Assembly (NCBI RefSeq): GCF_902702935.1 | Contig: NZ_LR738855.1 | Span: 1,426,001-1,490,000, forward strand | From: Corynebacterium rouxii | GTDB lineage: Bacteria > Actinomycetota > Actinomycetes > Mycobacteriales > Mycobacteriaceae | Length of the DNA stretch: 64,000 nucleotides | Direction of reading: 5' to 3' | Shown here: piece by piece, positions 56,958-64,000 of the stretch | Position numbering within the stretch: position 1 is the stretch's first letter | How the letters are laid out: the number at the start of each line of letters is the position of its first letter | Position numbers and translations under genes: made by a program | Notes under the pieces: generated by a model | What the model saw: the letters and a program-made list of their open reading frames with translations, nothing else | Told to the model about the DNA's origin: nothing | Databases searched by the model: none

Positions 56958-57568
56958 TCCAGACCATACCTTTAGGCGTATATGTTCCTGGAGAATCAGT
57001 TGTCCACAAAACTCCACCGCTGATCAAACTTGGTATTCTGATCGCCTTTATCGTTGCCTCGACTGTATGGGGGACTACTCCCCTTCGAGCACTAAGTTCC
57101 TGTGTTGTGGCAATCTCGCTTTACTTCGTGGCCAAAATCCCTTTGCCCGTGGCATGGTCACAATTGTGGCTTCCCTTACCAGTTTTGCTAACTCTGGGCG
57201 CATTTCAATGGTGGCAACGTGGATTGTCCTATTCATCAAGTTTAGTTCTTACCATCTACGCAGGATTAATGGCTGCGGTGCTCGTCACGCTAACGTCGAC
57301 ACTCGCATCTATGATGGATGCTCTTGAAAGTGCGCTCCAGCCCCTGAAGAAATATGGTTTCCCAGTAGAATCAGGGGTTCTGGCCTTTTCCCTCACACTC
57401 CGGCTTTTGCCGCTAATGCTCAACACCGTTAATGAGGTCCTTGATGCCCGAAAAGCACGTGGCGTTGCTTTTTCACTAACGGCTCTTGGTACTCCTGTGA
57501 TGATTCGTTCTATTAAACGAGCTCGATCGATTGCGGATGCACTAATGGCGCGCGGAGCTGGAGATTAA
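56954..57568 (+). CDS. bioN: energy-coupling factor transmembrane protein BioN
   Basis: 204-residue T component with about five hydrophobic segments and the coupling-helix motif NEVLDARKARGVAF. Joins BioM to BioY. ATG overlaps the bioM stop. Confidence 0.92.
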   Translation: MIQTIPLGVYVPGESVVHKTPPLIKLGILIAFIVASTVWGTTPLRALSSCVVAISLYFVAKIPLPVAWSQLWLPLPVLLTLGAFQWWQRGLSYSSSLVLTIYAGLMAAVLVTLTSTLASMMDALESALQPLKKYGFPVESGVLAFSLTLRLLPLMLNTVNEVLDARKARGVAFSLTALGTPVMIRSIKRARSIADALMARGAGD

Positions 57569-57571
57569 AAA

Positions 57572-57615
57572 ATGGCTAGCGCGGATCCATATTCTAGTGG
57601 ATCCGCGCTAGCCAT
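57572..57615. terminator. bidirectional terminator between bioN and pspA
   Basis: ATGGCTAGCGCGGATCCA / TGGATCCGCGCTAGCCAT, 18-bp stem, 8-base loop, A-run on the left. Confidence 0.9.
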
Positions 57616-57625
57616 CCAGAAAGCT

Positions 57626-58465
57626 TTAAGCTTCTCCGCGAAGCTCGCGCATTTTCCGCGCTACTGCATCATCTGCGGCACTTGGCGTAGCCTGTTGCGC
57701 AGATTCAATCGATTGCTGCGTAGCAGAATTTCCAGCACCTAGCTGACCACCAGACATCTCTGCACGAATTTGTTCTAGGCGAGAATGGCCGGCGAGTTGG
57801 ATACCTGCTTGCTCCACCTCTGCCATCCGTCCCTGAACAGAATTTTGAGCTAATTCAGCAGTGCCCAAGGCATTAGCGTATCGACGTTCAATCTTCTCAC
57901 GAACCTGATCAAGGTTAGGAGTGTCGCGGTTGGAAATCGAATTCATCGACTGAATAGACTCCGCAACCTTTTCCTGCATCTTTGCCTGCTCAAGCTGGCT
58001 GAGAAGTTTAGTACGCTCTGCTACCTTTTGTTGCAAAACCATAGCGTTACGCTCTACGGCCTTTTTCGCTGCATCAGCTTGCTGGAGCGCTTGGTCATGA
58101 AGCTGTTTAGTATCTTCTACGCCCTGTTCAGCAGTAACTAGCTGAGCTGCAAACGCTTCTGCAGCATTTTCATACTCAGTTGCCTTCTGAATATTTCCCT
58201 CAGCACGAGCTTTGTCAGCCAGTTGGATTGCCTGACGCGTATTTCCTTGGAGTTTTTCAATTTCTGCGAGACGACGGTTGAGTTGCATCTCCAACTGGCG
58301 CTGGTTACCGATCACAGCTGCCGCTTGCTGAGACAGCTCTTGATGCTGCCGCTGGGCGTCTTCGATAGCCTGTTGAATTTGTACCTTAGGATCAGCGTTC
58401 TCTTCAATTTTCGAATCAAACAAAGCCATGAGGTATTTCCATGCTTTAGTAAAAGGATTCGCCAT
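57626..58465 (-). CDS. pspA: phage shock protein A / IM30 family
   Basis: Peripheral membrane stress protein of 279 residues; [26 protein letters not shown] is the amphipathic N-terminus, followed by a long coiled coil ([17 protein letters not shown]) and an Ala/Gln/Ser tail. The gene lies downstream of clgR on the same strand, as in mycobacteria where ClgR activates pspA. RBS GAAAGGGCG. In the 130-bp gap a palindrome GCTACTATAGC is the only element seen. Confidence 0.92.
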   Translation of the reverse strand: MANPFTKAWKYLMALFDSKIEENADPKVQIQQAIEDAQRQHQELSQQAAAVIGNQRQLEMQLNRRLAEIEKLQGNTRQAIQLADKARAEGNIQKATEYENAAEAFAAQLVTAEQGVEDTKQLHDQALQQADAAKKAVERNAMVLQQKVAERTKLLSQLEQAKMQEKVAESIQSMNSISNRDTPNLDQVREKIERRYANALGTAELAQNSVQGRMAEVEQAGIQLAGHSRLEQIRAEMSGGQLGAGNSATQQSIESAQQATPSAADDAVARKMRELRGEA

Positions 58466-58595
58466 CGACGTATCGCCCTTTCATTATGTATTCGCTGCGC
58501 ATACTGAAGACTGCAGCACATCAATTAGTGATGAAATTTTTTATAAATTTTGTGAAAATCACGCAAAGCTATAGTAGCGCAGGCAGTAACAGCTA

Positions 58596-58925
58596 CTAAG
58601 ACACTCTAGCTAGATCAGCTTCGGCTGAGCGCATTGCCATGGTGCCTGCTGCTTCAATGAGGACATCAGAAACTGAAGTGCCAAGCGCATGACATACCGA
58701 CGCAAGGAGCTCCGAGGAAACTTCTTTACGCCCACGTTCTAACTCCGATAGATAGCCAGGAGACACGCGTGAGGTTTCTGCCAGCTCGCGAAGTGTAATC
58801 CCTTTGTCTGCTCTAAAAGCACGCAGAGCAGCACCTAGAGCCTCACGAAGCAAGGGTTCCGGTAAAGATCCGGTTGTTTCGTTTCCTGTCACAGGCTTGT
58901 CAAGTACCGCAGTGTATTTCATCAT
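58596..58925 (-). CDS. clgR: transcriptional regulator ClgR
   Basis: Activator of clp protease and other proteostasis genes. 109 residues from ATG 58923-58925 (58922 and a TTG at 58928 are alternatives). Xre-type helix-turn-helix: GITLRELAETSRVSPGYLSELERGRKEVSSELL. No ribosome site; the SigH-like promoter just upstream would give a very short or leaderless transcript. Follows cinA on the same strand. Confidence 0.9.
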   Translation of the reverse strand: MMKYTAVLDKPVTGNETTGSLPEPLLREALGAALRAFRADKGITLRELAETSRVSPGYLSELERGRKEVSSELLASVCHALGTSVSDVLIEAAGTMAMRSAEADLARVS

Positions 58926-58933
58926 CAAATAGT

Positions 58934-58962
58934 CAAACGCCGATCGTGTCTAGTTTGTTCCC
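58934..58962 (-). promoter_or_regulatory. SigH-type promoter of clgR
   Basis: Minus strand: GGGAAC (58957-58962), 17-bp spacer measured from GGAAC, CGTTTG (58934-58939). The same spacing as at sigB. SigH control of clgR is known in C. glutamicum. Confidence 0.65.
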
Positions 58963-59013
58963 AACATTAATCAATGTACACATCATGCCATGCAATCATT
59001 GAGTCTTATAAGC

Positions 59014-59547
59014 TCAATTTTCCGTTGTGCCCACGAGCCCTAACAGATCGGTTATCCACATCGCAGCGGCCCGCACCGCCGCAAGCCTAATCGCTTGACG
59101 ATCACCAGTAACCACTTGTTCAGAAACAGATAAAATCTCAGCAACCAATTTTGATTTCATCGTTCCGTTAGGCAGCGCAACTCCAACCCATACGGTTCCT
59201 ACGGATTGTCCGCATTGCATAGCTGGTCCAGCTACACCGGTTAAAGAAACAGCCCATTGCGATTGAAACTGTCGCTTAGCTCCGATTGCCATAGCTTCTG
59301 CGCATTGCCATGAAACCGGACCATATTCCTCCACAGTAGCAGCGGGAACACCTGCTACTGAGACTTTCGAGTCTGTGGCATAGGTAATCAATCCACCTCG
59401 CAGTACTTGGCTGCTCCCCGGTAAATTGGCAATAGTCGCCGCCATTAGCCCAGCAGTGAGTGATTCGCACGTAGAAATTGTGCAGTTCTGCTGTTTTAAT
59501 TTATCAACCATACGGATTACAGCAGCTTGGGTTGCGTCGTCAAGCAT
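59014..59547 (-). CDS. CinA C-terminal-domain nicotinamide-nucleotide amidohydrolase
   Basis: 177-residue stand-alone CinA-C (PncC type), deamidating NMN in known members. TCESLTAGLMAATIANLPGSS, GGLITYATDSKVSVAGVP and SLTGVAGP are diagnostic. Start ATG overlaps the pgsA stop by 8 bases; the listed length excludes a longer frame to 59565. Confidence 0.93.
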   Translation of the reverse strand: MLDDATQAAVIRMVDKLKQQNCTISTCESLTAGLMAATIANLPGSSQVLRGGLITYATDSKVSVAGVPAATVEEYGPVSWQCAEAMAIGAKRQFQSQWAVSLTGVAGPAMQCGQSVGTVWVGVALPNGTMKSKLVAEILSVSEQVVTGDRQAIRLAAVRAAAMWITDLLGLVGTTEN

Positions 59548-60130
59548 TTTTAAGCTTCTTGGCATCGATTAGGTACTGAGCACCCGTTACGACAGTCACC
59601 ACAACTGCACACAACATTACAAAGAACTGAATCGGTTGTACTGCATCAGGCAATGGCAAGAGATATAGTGCTACAGCAAGAGCCTGCAAAGTGGTTTTAA
59701 TTTTACCGCCCTTACTTGCTGGGACGACGTTGCCTTTCTTCAGCTCAAAGAAACGCCACAAAGTAATACCGAGCTCTCGTGCGACGATAACAATCGTTAT
59801 CCACCACGGTACTAAATCAATGATATTGAGAGTTACTAAAGCGGTAATCATCAGGGCTTTATCGGCAATCGGATCCGCAATTTTCCCAAAATTTGTGACT
59901 AAATTTTTGGCGCGCGCTATATCTCCATCAAGTTTGTCAGTGATCATCAACGCCACAAAGGTTCCAAAAGCCCACCATAACCATCGCGTGATATGACCAT
60001 CACTTTGAAGAACGAACCATGCAAACACCGGAATCACAATGATTCTCAAGCTCGTTAGCACATTAGGAACGTTCCAATTAGATGGTGTGCTGTGCTCTGA
60101 CGTATTTTCGCGCTCCTGTTTCACACTCAC
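59540..60130 (-). CDS. pgsA: CDP-diacylglycerol-glycerol-3-phosphate 3-phosphatidyltransferase
   Basis: Integral membrane enzyme of phosphatidylglycerol synthesis, 196 residues. CDP-alcohol phosphotransferase motif present as DKLDGDIARAKNLVTNFGK followed by IADPIADK, containing all conserved Asp. Four to six hydrophobic segments. GTG start at 60128-60130. First of a pgsA-cinA-clgR unit. Confidence 0.93.
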   Translation of the reverse strand: MSVKQERENTSEHSTPSNWNVPNVLTSLRIIVIPVFAWFVLQSDGHITRWLWWAFGTFVALMITDKLDGDIARAKNLVTNFGKIADPIADKALMITALVTLNIIDLVPWWITIVIVARELGITLWRFFELKKGNVVPASKGGKIKTTLQALAVALYLLPLPDAVQPIQFFVMLCAVVVTVVTGAQYLIDAKKLKNA

Positions 60131-60223
60131 TCACACTACCCTCAAAACAAAATCTTATGTACTACCACGCATCGTCACGGAAGTACCCTCCCCCGTTTTT
60201 GTCTGCCTACTACTATGTGCCCT

Positions 60224-60517
60224 ATGACCACATATGCATTTCTCTACGAATACGACCCCAATAACCCCAAAATTGCGGAGCATCGTCCACACCACCGCGA
60301 ATTTTGTGCCGAATTAAAAAATAACGGTGTCCTCATCGGTTCTGGACCATTTATCGACGGCAACGGTGGAGCGTTACTCGTCATCTCTTTGCCAGAAACT
60401 GCAACTATCGACGACGCCCAAGCGCTCATGGACAAAGACCCCTTCTACTCCGAAGGAGCCATCTCAGGACGAACAGTTCACACATGGAATCCAGTGTTAA
60501 ACGTTTTTGGTGCCTAA
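60224..60517 (+). CDS. YCII-related domain protein
   Basis: 97-residue small protein of the YciI fold (MTTYAFLYEYDPNNPKIAEHRPHHREFC; GSGPFIDGNG; LMDKDPFYSEGA). His residues near 18-21 and Asp in MDKDPF are family hallmarks. TACTAT ends 7 bases before ATG 60224, so it may be leaderless. Role unknown. Confidence 0.88.
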   Translation: MTTYAFLYEYDPNNPKIAEHRPHHREFCAELKNNGVLIGSGPFIDGNGGALLVISLPETATIDDAQALMDKDPFYSEGAISGRTVHTWNPVLNVFGA

Positions 60518-60533
60518 AATTTAAATCGAAATA

Positions 60534-60581
60534 ATTGAAGCCGTTGATTTTCTGCCTAGGCAGAAAATCAACGGCTTCAAT
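60534..60581. terminator. zero-loop palindromic bidirectional terminator
   Basis: A perfect 48-bp palindrome, 24-bp arms meeting at CCTAGG. Shared by the YCII gene and terC. Confidence 0.9.
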
Positions 60582-60598
60582 AGTCAAGCGAGTCGTAC

Positions 60599-61606
60599 TT
60601 AGCGAACAACACCTTGAGTGTCATCACGCTTGGACTTAATAATCGAAGCGACAATTGTGATTGCCAAAATACCTACAATCACAACAAGCGACCAGTGCGT
60701 AGCAATTTCTGGAACAGCGATGTGCTCCCCACCATTGACGAATGGAAGCTTATTTTCATGCATTGCATGCAACAGCAGTTTTGCACCGATGAAAGCCAAA
60801 ATAAGTCCGAGGCCATAAGCCAGATAGACAAGACGATCCAATAGTCCATCCAGCAAGAAATACATTTGCCGCAATCCTAGGAGCGCAAATGCGTTAGTAG
60901 TAAACACAACGTATGGCTCTTGAGTAATACCGTAAATTGCTGGAATTGAGTCGAATGCAAACATTAAGTCGATCATGCCAATCGCAACAAGGGCGATAAA
61001 CAGTGGCGTTAATGCAAACTTACCCTTTTGATGGATGTAGAGATGATCTTTCTCGTAATTCGGGGTAACATGCACGACTTTGCGCAACCATTTGATAATT
61101 CGCATGTCACTAGGGTCAGTCTCCGGCTTATCGGTTACCTCGTCCCAAATCAGCTTCAGGGCGGTGTACAGCAAGAAGATGCCGAACAGATAGAACACAT
61201 CCGACCATGCTTGGATAACAGCTGCTCCGAGAAGAATAAACACAAGCCGGAAGACCAAGGCCAATGCAATACCTATCAGCAGCACCTTTTGCTGATACTG
61301 TCGGGGAATTTTAAATGCTCCCATGATAAGAGCAAAAACAAAGAGGTTATCAACACTCAAAGCCTTTTCGGTTACATAACCGGTGAAAAACTCAATTCCG
61401 TGTTGATGAGGGTTGCCAGGTTCTCCCCACGTCAGCCATAAAAATACACCGAACACACAAGCCAAGACGACATAAAACACGGACCAACGCGCTGATTCTT
61501 TAAGCGTTGGCTCGTGTGGGGTACGCACATGAGAAAAGAAATCAAATACGAAAAAACCTGCAATCGCCGCAATGGTGATCACCCATGTCACAGCGTTTAC
61601 TTCCAT
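60599..61606 (-). CDS. TerC family membrane protein (manganese-linked)
   Basis: 335 residues from ATG 61604-61606 behind GGAGGT. Seven to nine hydrophobic segments; motifs FFTGYVTEKALSVDNLFVFALIMGAF and VAIGMIDLMFAFDSIPAIYGI carry the conserved Asp/Glu of the family. TerC proteins export Mn2+ or supply it to secreted enzymes. The manganese riboswitch just upstream supports that role. An extended frame to 61630 runs into the regulatory hairpin. Confidence 0.92.
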   Translation of the reverse strand: MEVNAVTWVITIAAIAGFFVFDFFSHVRTPHEPTLKESARWSVFYVVLACVFGVFLWLTWGEPGNPHQHGIEFFTGYVTEKALSVDNLFVFALIMGAFKIPRQYQQKVLLIGIALALVFRLVFILLGAAVIQAWSDVFYLFGIFLLYTALKLIWDEVTDKPETDPSDMRIIKWLRKVVHVTPNYEKDHLYIHQKGKFALTPLFIALVAIGMIDLMFAFDSIPAIYGITQEPYVVFTTNAFALLGLRQMYFLLDGLLDRLVYLAYGLGLILAFIGAKLLLHAMHENKLPFVNGGEHIAVPEIATHWSLVVIVGILAITIVASIIKSKRDDTQGVVR

Positions 61607-61608
61607 AT

Positions 61609-61653
61609 AAAAAGACACCTCCGGTCTCAATCATTGAGCAGATGAACCGGAGG
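61609..61653 (-). promoter_or_regulatory. expression-platform hairpin of the terC riboswitch
   Basis: Minus strand: CCTCCGGT (61646-61653) pairs with ACCGGAGG (61618-61625), followed by GTCTTTTT. The 3' arm contains the terC ribosome binding site; the 5' arm is also the 3' strand of riboswitch helix P1. So it can hide the ribosome site and may also terminate. Confidence 0.7.
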
Positions 61654-61791
61654 TCTCCCCCGCTTACTCTGATTAGGTTTGCTCGAGCAAATAACCTAAA
61701 TCAAAGTAAACCGACATGACCGGGATCTTACGAGAATCCTCGCATGGTAACCGTGTTGACGATCAATGCCGTGGGTGGGGTACTCCCCTCC
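61649..61791 (-). promoter_or_regulatory. yybP-ykoY manganese riboswitch
   Basis: Minus strand reads GGAGGGGAGTACCCC at the 5' end, CGTCAACACGG in the middle, a long AT-rich stem capped by TTGCTCGAGCAA, and GGGGGAGACCTCC at the 3' end; GGAGG/CCTCC close the element. GGGGAGTA, the CAACACGG loop and GGGAGACC are class hallmarks, and terC genes are typical targets. Confidence 0.82.
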
Positions 61792-61886
61792 AACTACAAT
61801 CCCACAGTGTAGCCGATCACATCATCCCACCGCACCTAGGAAATCATCAGTGCATGTCATCACGGCACTGCATCTAAAAATCCAAC

Positions 61887-64000
61887 TTAAAAAGCATTAC
61901 TTGAAGGGTTATACGCAGCATGTTCGCCATGCGATGAATCCGAAGCATCAGAAGCACCAGAGTCTGCTGGTTGCCAATCATCTTCCTTTGGAGCATCTTC
62001 CGGCTTAGCGCCTTTAATCATCCACAGAGTTGTCTCTAACTCTTCAGGTTTGATTAATACCTCTCGGGCTTTTGATCCCTCGGATGGCCCCACAATGCCA
62101 CGCGTTTCCATCAAATCCATAAGGCGACCGGCTTTAGCGAAACCAATACGCAATTTACGCTGTAACATCGAAGTTGACCCTAATTGCGCAGTAACAACCA
62201 ATTCTACTGCCTGCAAAAGATCTTCCAGATCATTGCCGATATCGGCATCAATATCTTTTTTAGCTTCAGCAGCTTTGTCTTCGGTTACGCCTTCGGTGTA
62301 GTTTGGCTCACCTTGAGCCTTCGCGGCTTCCACGACTGCTTGGATTTCTTCATCAGTAACAAAAGCACCCTGGATACGCTGTGGACGTCCACCCTGCGGG
62401 ATAAACAAACCATCCCCCATGCCAATCAACTTTTCAGCACCAGCTTGGTCCAAAATCACTCGAGAGTCAGTCAAAGAGGACGTCGCGAAGGCGAGTCGCG
62501 ATGGAACGTTGGTCTTGATCAATCCCGTGACGACGTCAACTGAAGGTCGCTGGGTAGCTAGGACCAAGTGGATACCTGCAGCACGTGCCTTTTGCGTAAT
62601 ACGAACAATGGAATCCTCGATCTCTTTAGGCGCTGTCATCATCAAGTCCGCGAGCTCATCGACGACACAGACGATGTAAGGATAAGGATGATATTCCCGC
62701 TGAGATCCTAAAGGTGCTTGGATTTCGCCTGACTTAACTTTTCGGTTGAAGTCCTTAATATGACGCACGCGTGTGGACTTCATGTCCATGTAGCGTTGCT
62801 CCATCTCTTCAACCAACCACTGAAGCGCTGCTGCCGCTTTCTTTGGCTGAGTAATAATTGGCGTAATCAGATGAGGAATTCCCTCATATGGTGTCAATTC
62901 CACCATCTTTGGATCCACTAAGATGAGACGAACATCTTCCGGAGTAGCTCTAGTAAGTAGTGATACCAACAAGGAGTTAACAAAAGCAGACTTACCTGAA
63001 CCGGTAGAACCTGCAACCAATAAGTGAGGCATCTTCTGCACCGAATGTGCAACAAAGTCGCCCTCAATGTCTTTACCAAGTCCAATCAGCATCGGATCAT
63101 GATCCGAATGTACGCTCTCCGAGTTCAGAACATCACCCAAGCGGACCATTTCGCGATCTGTGTTGGGAACTTCGATTCCCACCGCTGACTTACCTGGGAT
63201 AGGCGTCAATAGTCGTACGTTGTCAGTTGCAACTGCGTAAGCCAAGTTCGACTGCAAATTCGTGATTTTTGAAACCTTCACGCCAGGCCCCAGCTCTACC
63301 TCATAGCGTGTCACTGTTGGGCCACGAGAGAACCCAGTGACATGTGCGTCAACTTTAAACTCAGCAAATACTTCAGAAATAGCTTCGATCATTCGATCAT
63401 TCGCTTCTGAATGGGTCTTTGCTTCTTTTCCAGGAATTAATAGCTGTGTACTTGGCACAGCATAATGCGACTCAGGTGCCTCATATGGTTGAGCCGGAGA
63501 TGGAACCGGCGCCGGCTCTGAACTCACGCTGCGAGCTTCTCGGGCCTTAACAGCATCTTGAACGGCTTTTCGGCCAGCCGCAACGATATCTGCTGCAACT
63601 TCCGCATCAGTAACTGGCGTCTGTGGAAGGCTCATCCGCGGAGCGCCCAGCTTTCGCGGAACAACAACAGTAGGCTCATCTACTGCAGGGAATTCGTCCG
63701 TCTCAGATACATCTCGCGCAGCACGCTGAGTTTCGACAGAACTTTCTTGCGGTCGCGTTGTGCTGGTGGAGTCGAAAAGCGGACGAGAAGCAGCGCCTTC
63801 TTCGACGTCGTCGACAAGCGGCGTACTCATTCGTCTCCGTGCTGGAACCGGACGGGGCTTTTCGCGCCGTGGTTGTGGACGGTGCAATTCTTCGCCACGA
63901 CTCCGAGCCTCGATCTCAGCGTCAGCATCTGCATATAACGGATCGTCTTCATCTTCAGAGTCGTCACGAAGCCCTTGTACAGAATCTTGAATAGCTTCAA
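61887..64000 (-). CDS. ftsK: DNA translocase FtsK, motor and gamma domains (5' end outside the window)
   Basis: About 704 C-terminal residues are visible and the frame stays open to the window edge. An acidic/Pro-rich linker ([18 protein letters not shown]) is followed by the RecA-like motor: Walker [17 protein letters not shown], Walker [13 protein letters not shown], and [15 protein letters not shown]. The gamma winged helix ([21 protein letters not shown]) ends the conserved part. The N-terminal membrane domain lies to the right of the window. It moves chromosomes during division. Confidence 0.96.
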   Translation of the reverse strand, partial: EAIQDSVQGLRDDSEDEDDPLYADADAEIEARSRGEELHRPQPRREKPRPVPARRRMSTPLVDDVEEGAASRPLFDSTSTTRPQESSVETQRAARDVSETDEFPAVDEPTVVVPRKLGAPRMSLPQTPVTDAEVAADIVAAGRKAVQDAVKAREARSVSSEPAPVPSPAQPYEAPESHYAVPSTQLLIPGKEAKTHSEANDRMIEAISEVFAEFKVDAHVTGFSRGPTVTRYEVELGPGVKVSKITNLQSNLAYAVATDNVRLLTPIPGKSAVGIEVPNTDREMVRLGDVLNSESVHSDHDPMLIGLGKDIEGDFVAHSVQKMPHLLVAGSTGSGKSAFVNSLLVSLLTRATPEDVRLILVDPKMVELTPYEGIPHLITPIITQPKKAAAALQWLVEEMEQRYMDMKSTRVRHIKDFNRKVKSGEIQAPLGSQREYHPYPYIVCVVDELADLMMTAPKEIEDSIVRITQKARAAGIHLVLATQRPSVDVVTGLIKTNVPSRLAFATSSLTDSRVILDQAGAEKLIGMGDGLFIPQGGRPQRIQGAFVTDEEIQAVVEAAKAQGEPNYTEGVTEDKAAEAKKDIDADIGNDLEDLLQAVELVVTAQLGSTSMLQRKLRIGFAKAGRLMDLMETRGIVGPSEGSKAREVLIKPEELETTLWMIKGAKPEDAPKEDDWQPADSGASDASDSSHGEHAAYNPSSNAF

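Noticed and set aside
59052..59060. Perfect DnaA box TTATCCACA
   Set aside because: Single copy inside the cinA coding sequence; expected by chance.
61671..61697. TTAGGTTT...AACCTAA looks like a DtxR operator near terC
   Set aside because: The arms are too far apart for the 19-bp DtxR site and the sequence is explained by a helix of the manganese riboswitch.
1..64000. CRISPR arrays, tRNA/rRNA genes, insertion sequences, prophage, defence islands
   Set aside because: No repeat-spacer pattern, cloverleaf, transposase, integrase or restriction gene was seen by eye; gene content is conserved core.

Overview
The window is a 64 kb piece of housekeeping chromosome from a Corynebacterium, almost certainly of the C. 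diphtheriae group. The strongest marker is the DtxR protein at 15872-16552: all metal-ligand residues known from diphtheria DtxR are at their usual positions and nearly every residue matches the sequence as I remember it. Gene order (sigA ... sigB-dtxR-galE ... nrdR-divS/lexA ... sugR, ptsI, fruR-fruK-ptsF, ptsH ... dapF-miaA ... miaB, recX-recA ... bioYMN ... pspA, clgR, cinA, pgsA, terC, ftsK) is the conserved corynebacterial/mycobacterial backbone. I see no rRNA, tRNA, insertion sequence, prophage, CRISPR array or other mobile element, and no obvious foreign island.

Layout. 1-7.3 kb: 5' part of dxs, an RNA methyltransferase, DUF3710, dut, DUF3093, DUF4193, an inositol-phosphatase-like gene and ppgK. 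7.3-24.8 kb: sigA, a helicase/DUF3039 pair, a SAM methyltransferase, an internally deleted D-aminoacyl-tRNA deacylase gene, sigB, dtxR, galE, DUF4192, PAC2, a Ski2-like helicase, and the divergent ahpCD/oxyR peroxide-defence locus. 25-32 kb: a membrane protein, hrpA, nrdR, a divS-like gene and lexA with SOS boxes. 32-39 kb: the PTS locus (sugR, ptsI, fruR, fruK, a decayed ptsF, ptsH). 39-52 kb: a luciferase-like monooxygenase with its FMN reductase, a uracil/xanthine permease, hflX, two unknown genes, dapF-miaA, a frameshifted gene, DUF349, a GNAT protein and a membrane protein. 51-64 kb: miaB, recX-recA with an SOS box, the biotin ECF transporter bioY-bioM-bioN, pspA, clgR, cinA, pgsA, a YCII protein, terC behind a manganese riboswitch, and the 3' part of ftsK.

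How the genes connect. Regulators and targets lie together: OxyR beside ahpCD, LexA beside its boxes, SugR and FruR beside the PTS genes. Two promoters with GGAAC-N17-CGTT architecture, before sigB and clgR, look SigH-type and would join both to one disulfide/heat-stress regulon. Fructose uptake by PTS should be lost because ptsF carries many lesions, although fruR, fruK, ptsI and ptsH look intact.

I found no clearly new biological system. The most useful signals are small: gene decay (ptsF, the deacylase, the gene at 47.5-48.2 kb), the terC riboswitch whose 3' strand can alternatively pair with the ribosome binding site, a cluster of DnaA boxes at 18.7 kb, inverted repeats framing the sugR and fruR promoters, a Gly/Cys tail on an unknown protein, and many probable leaderless mRNAs.
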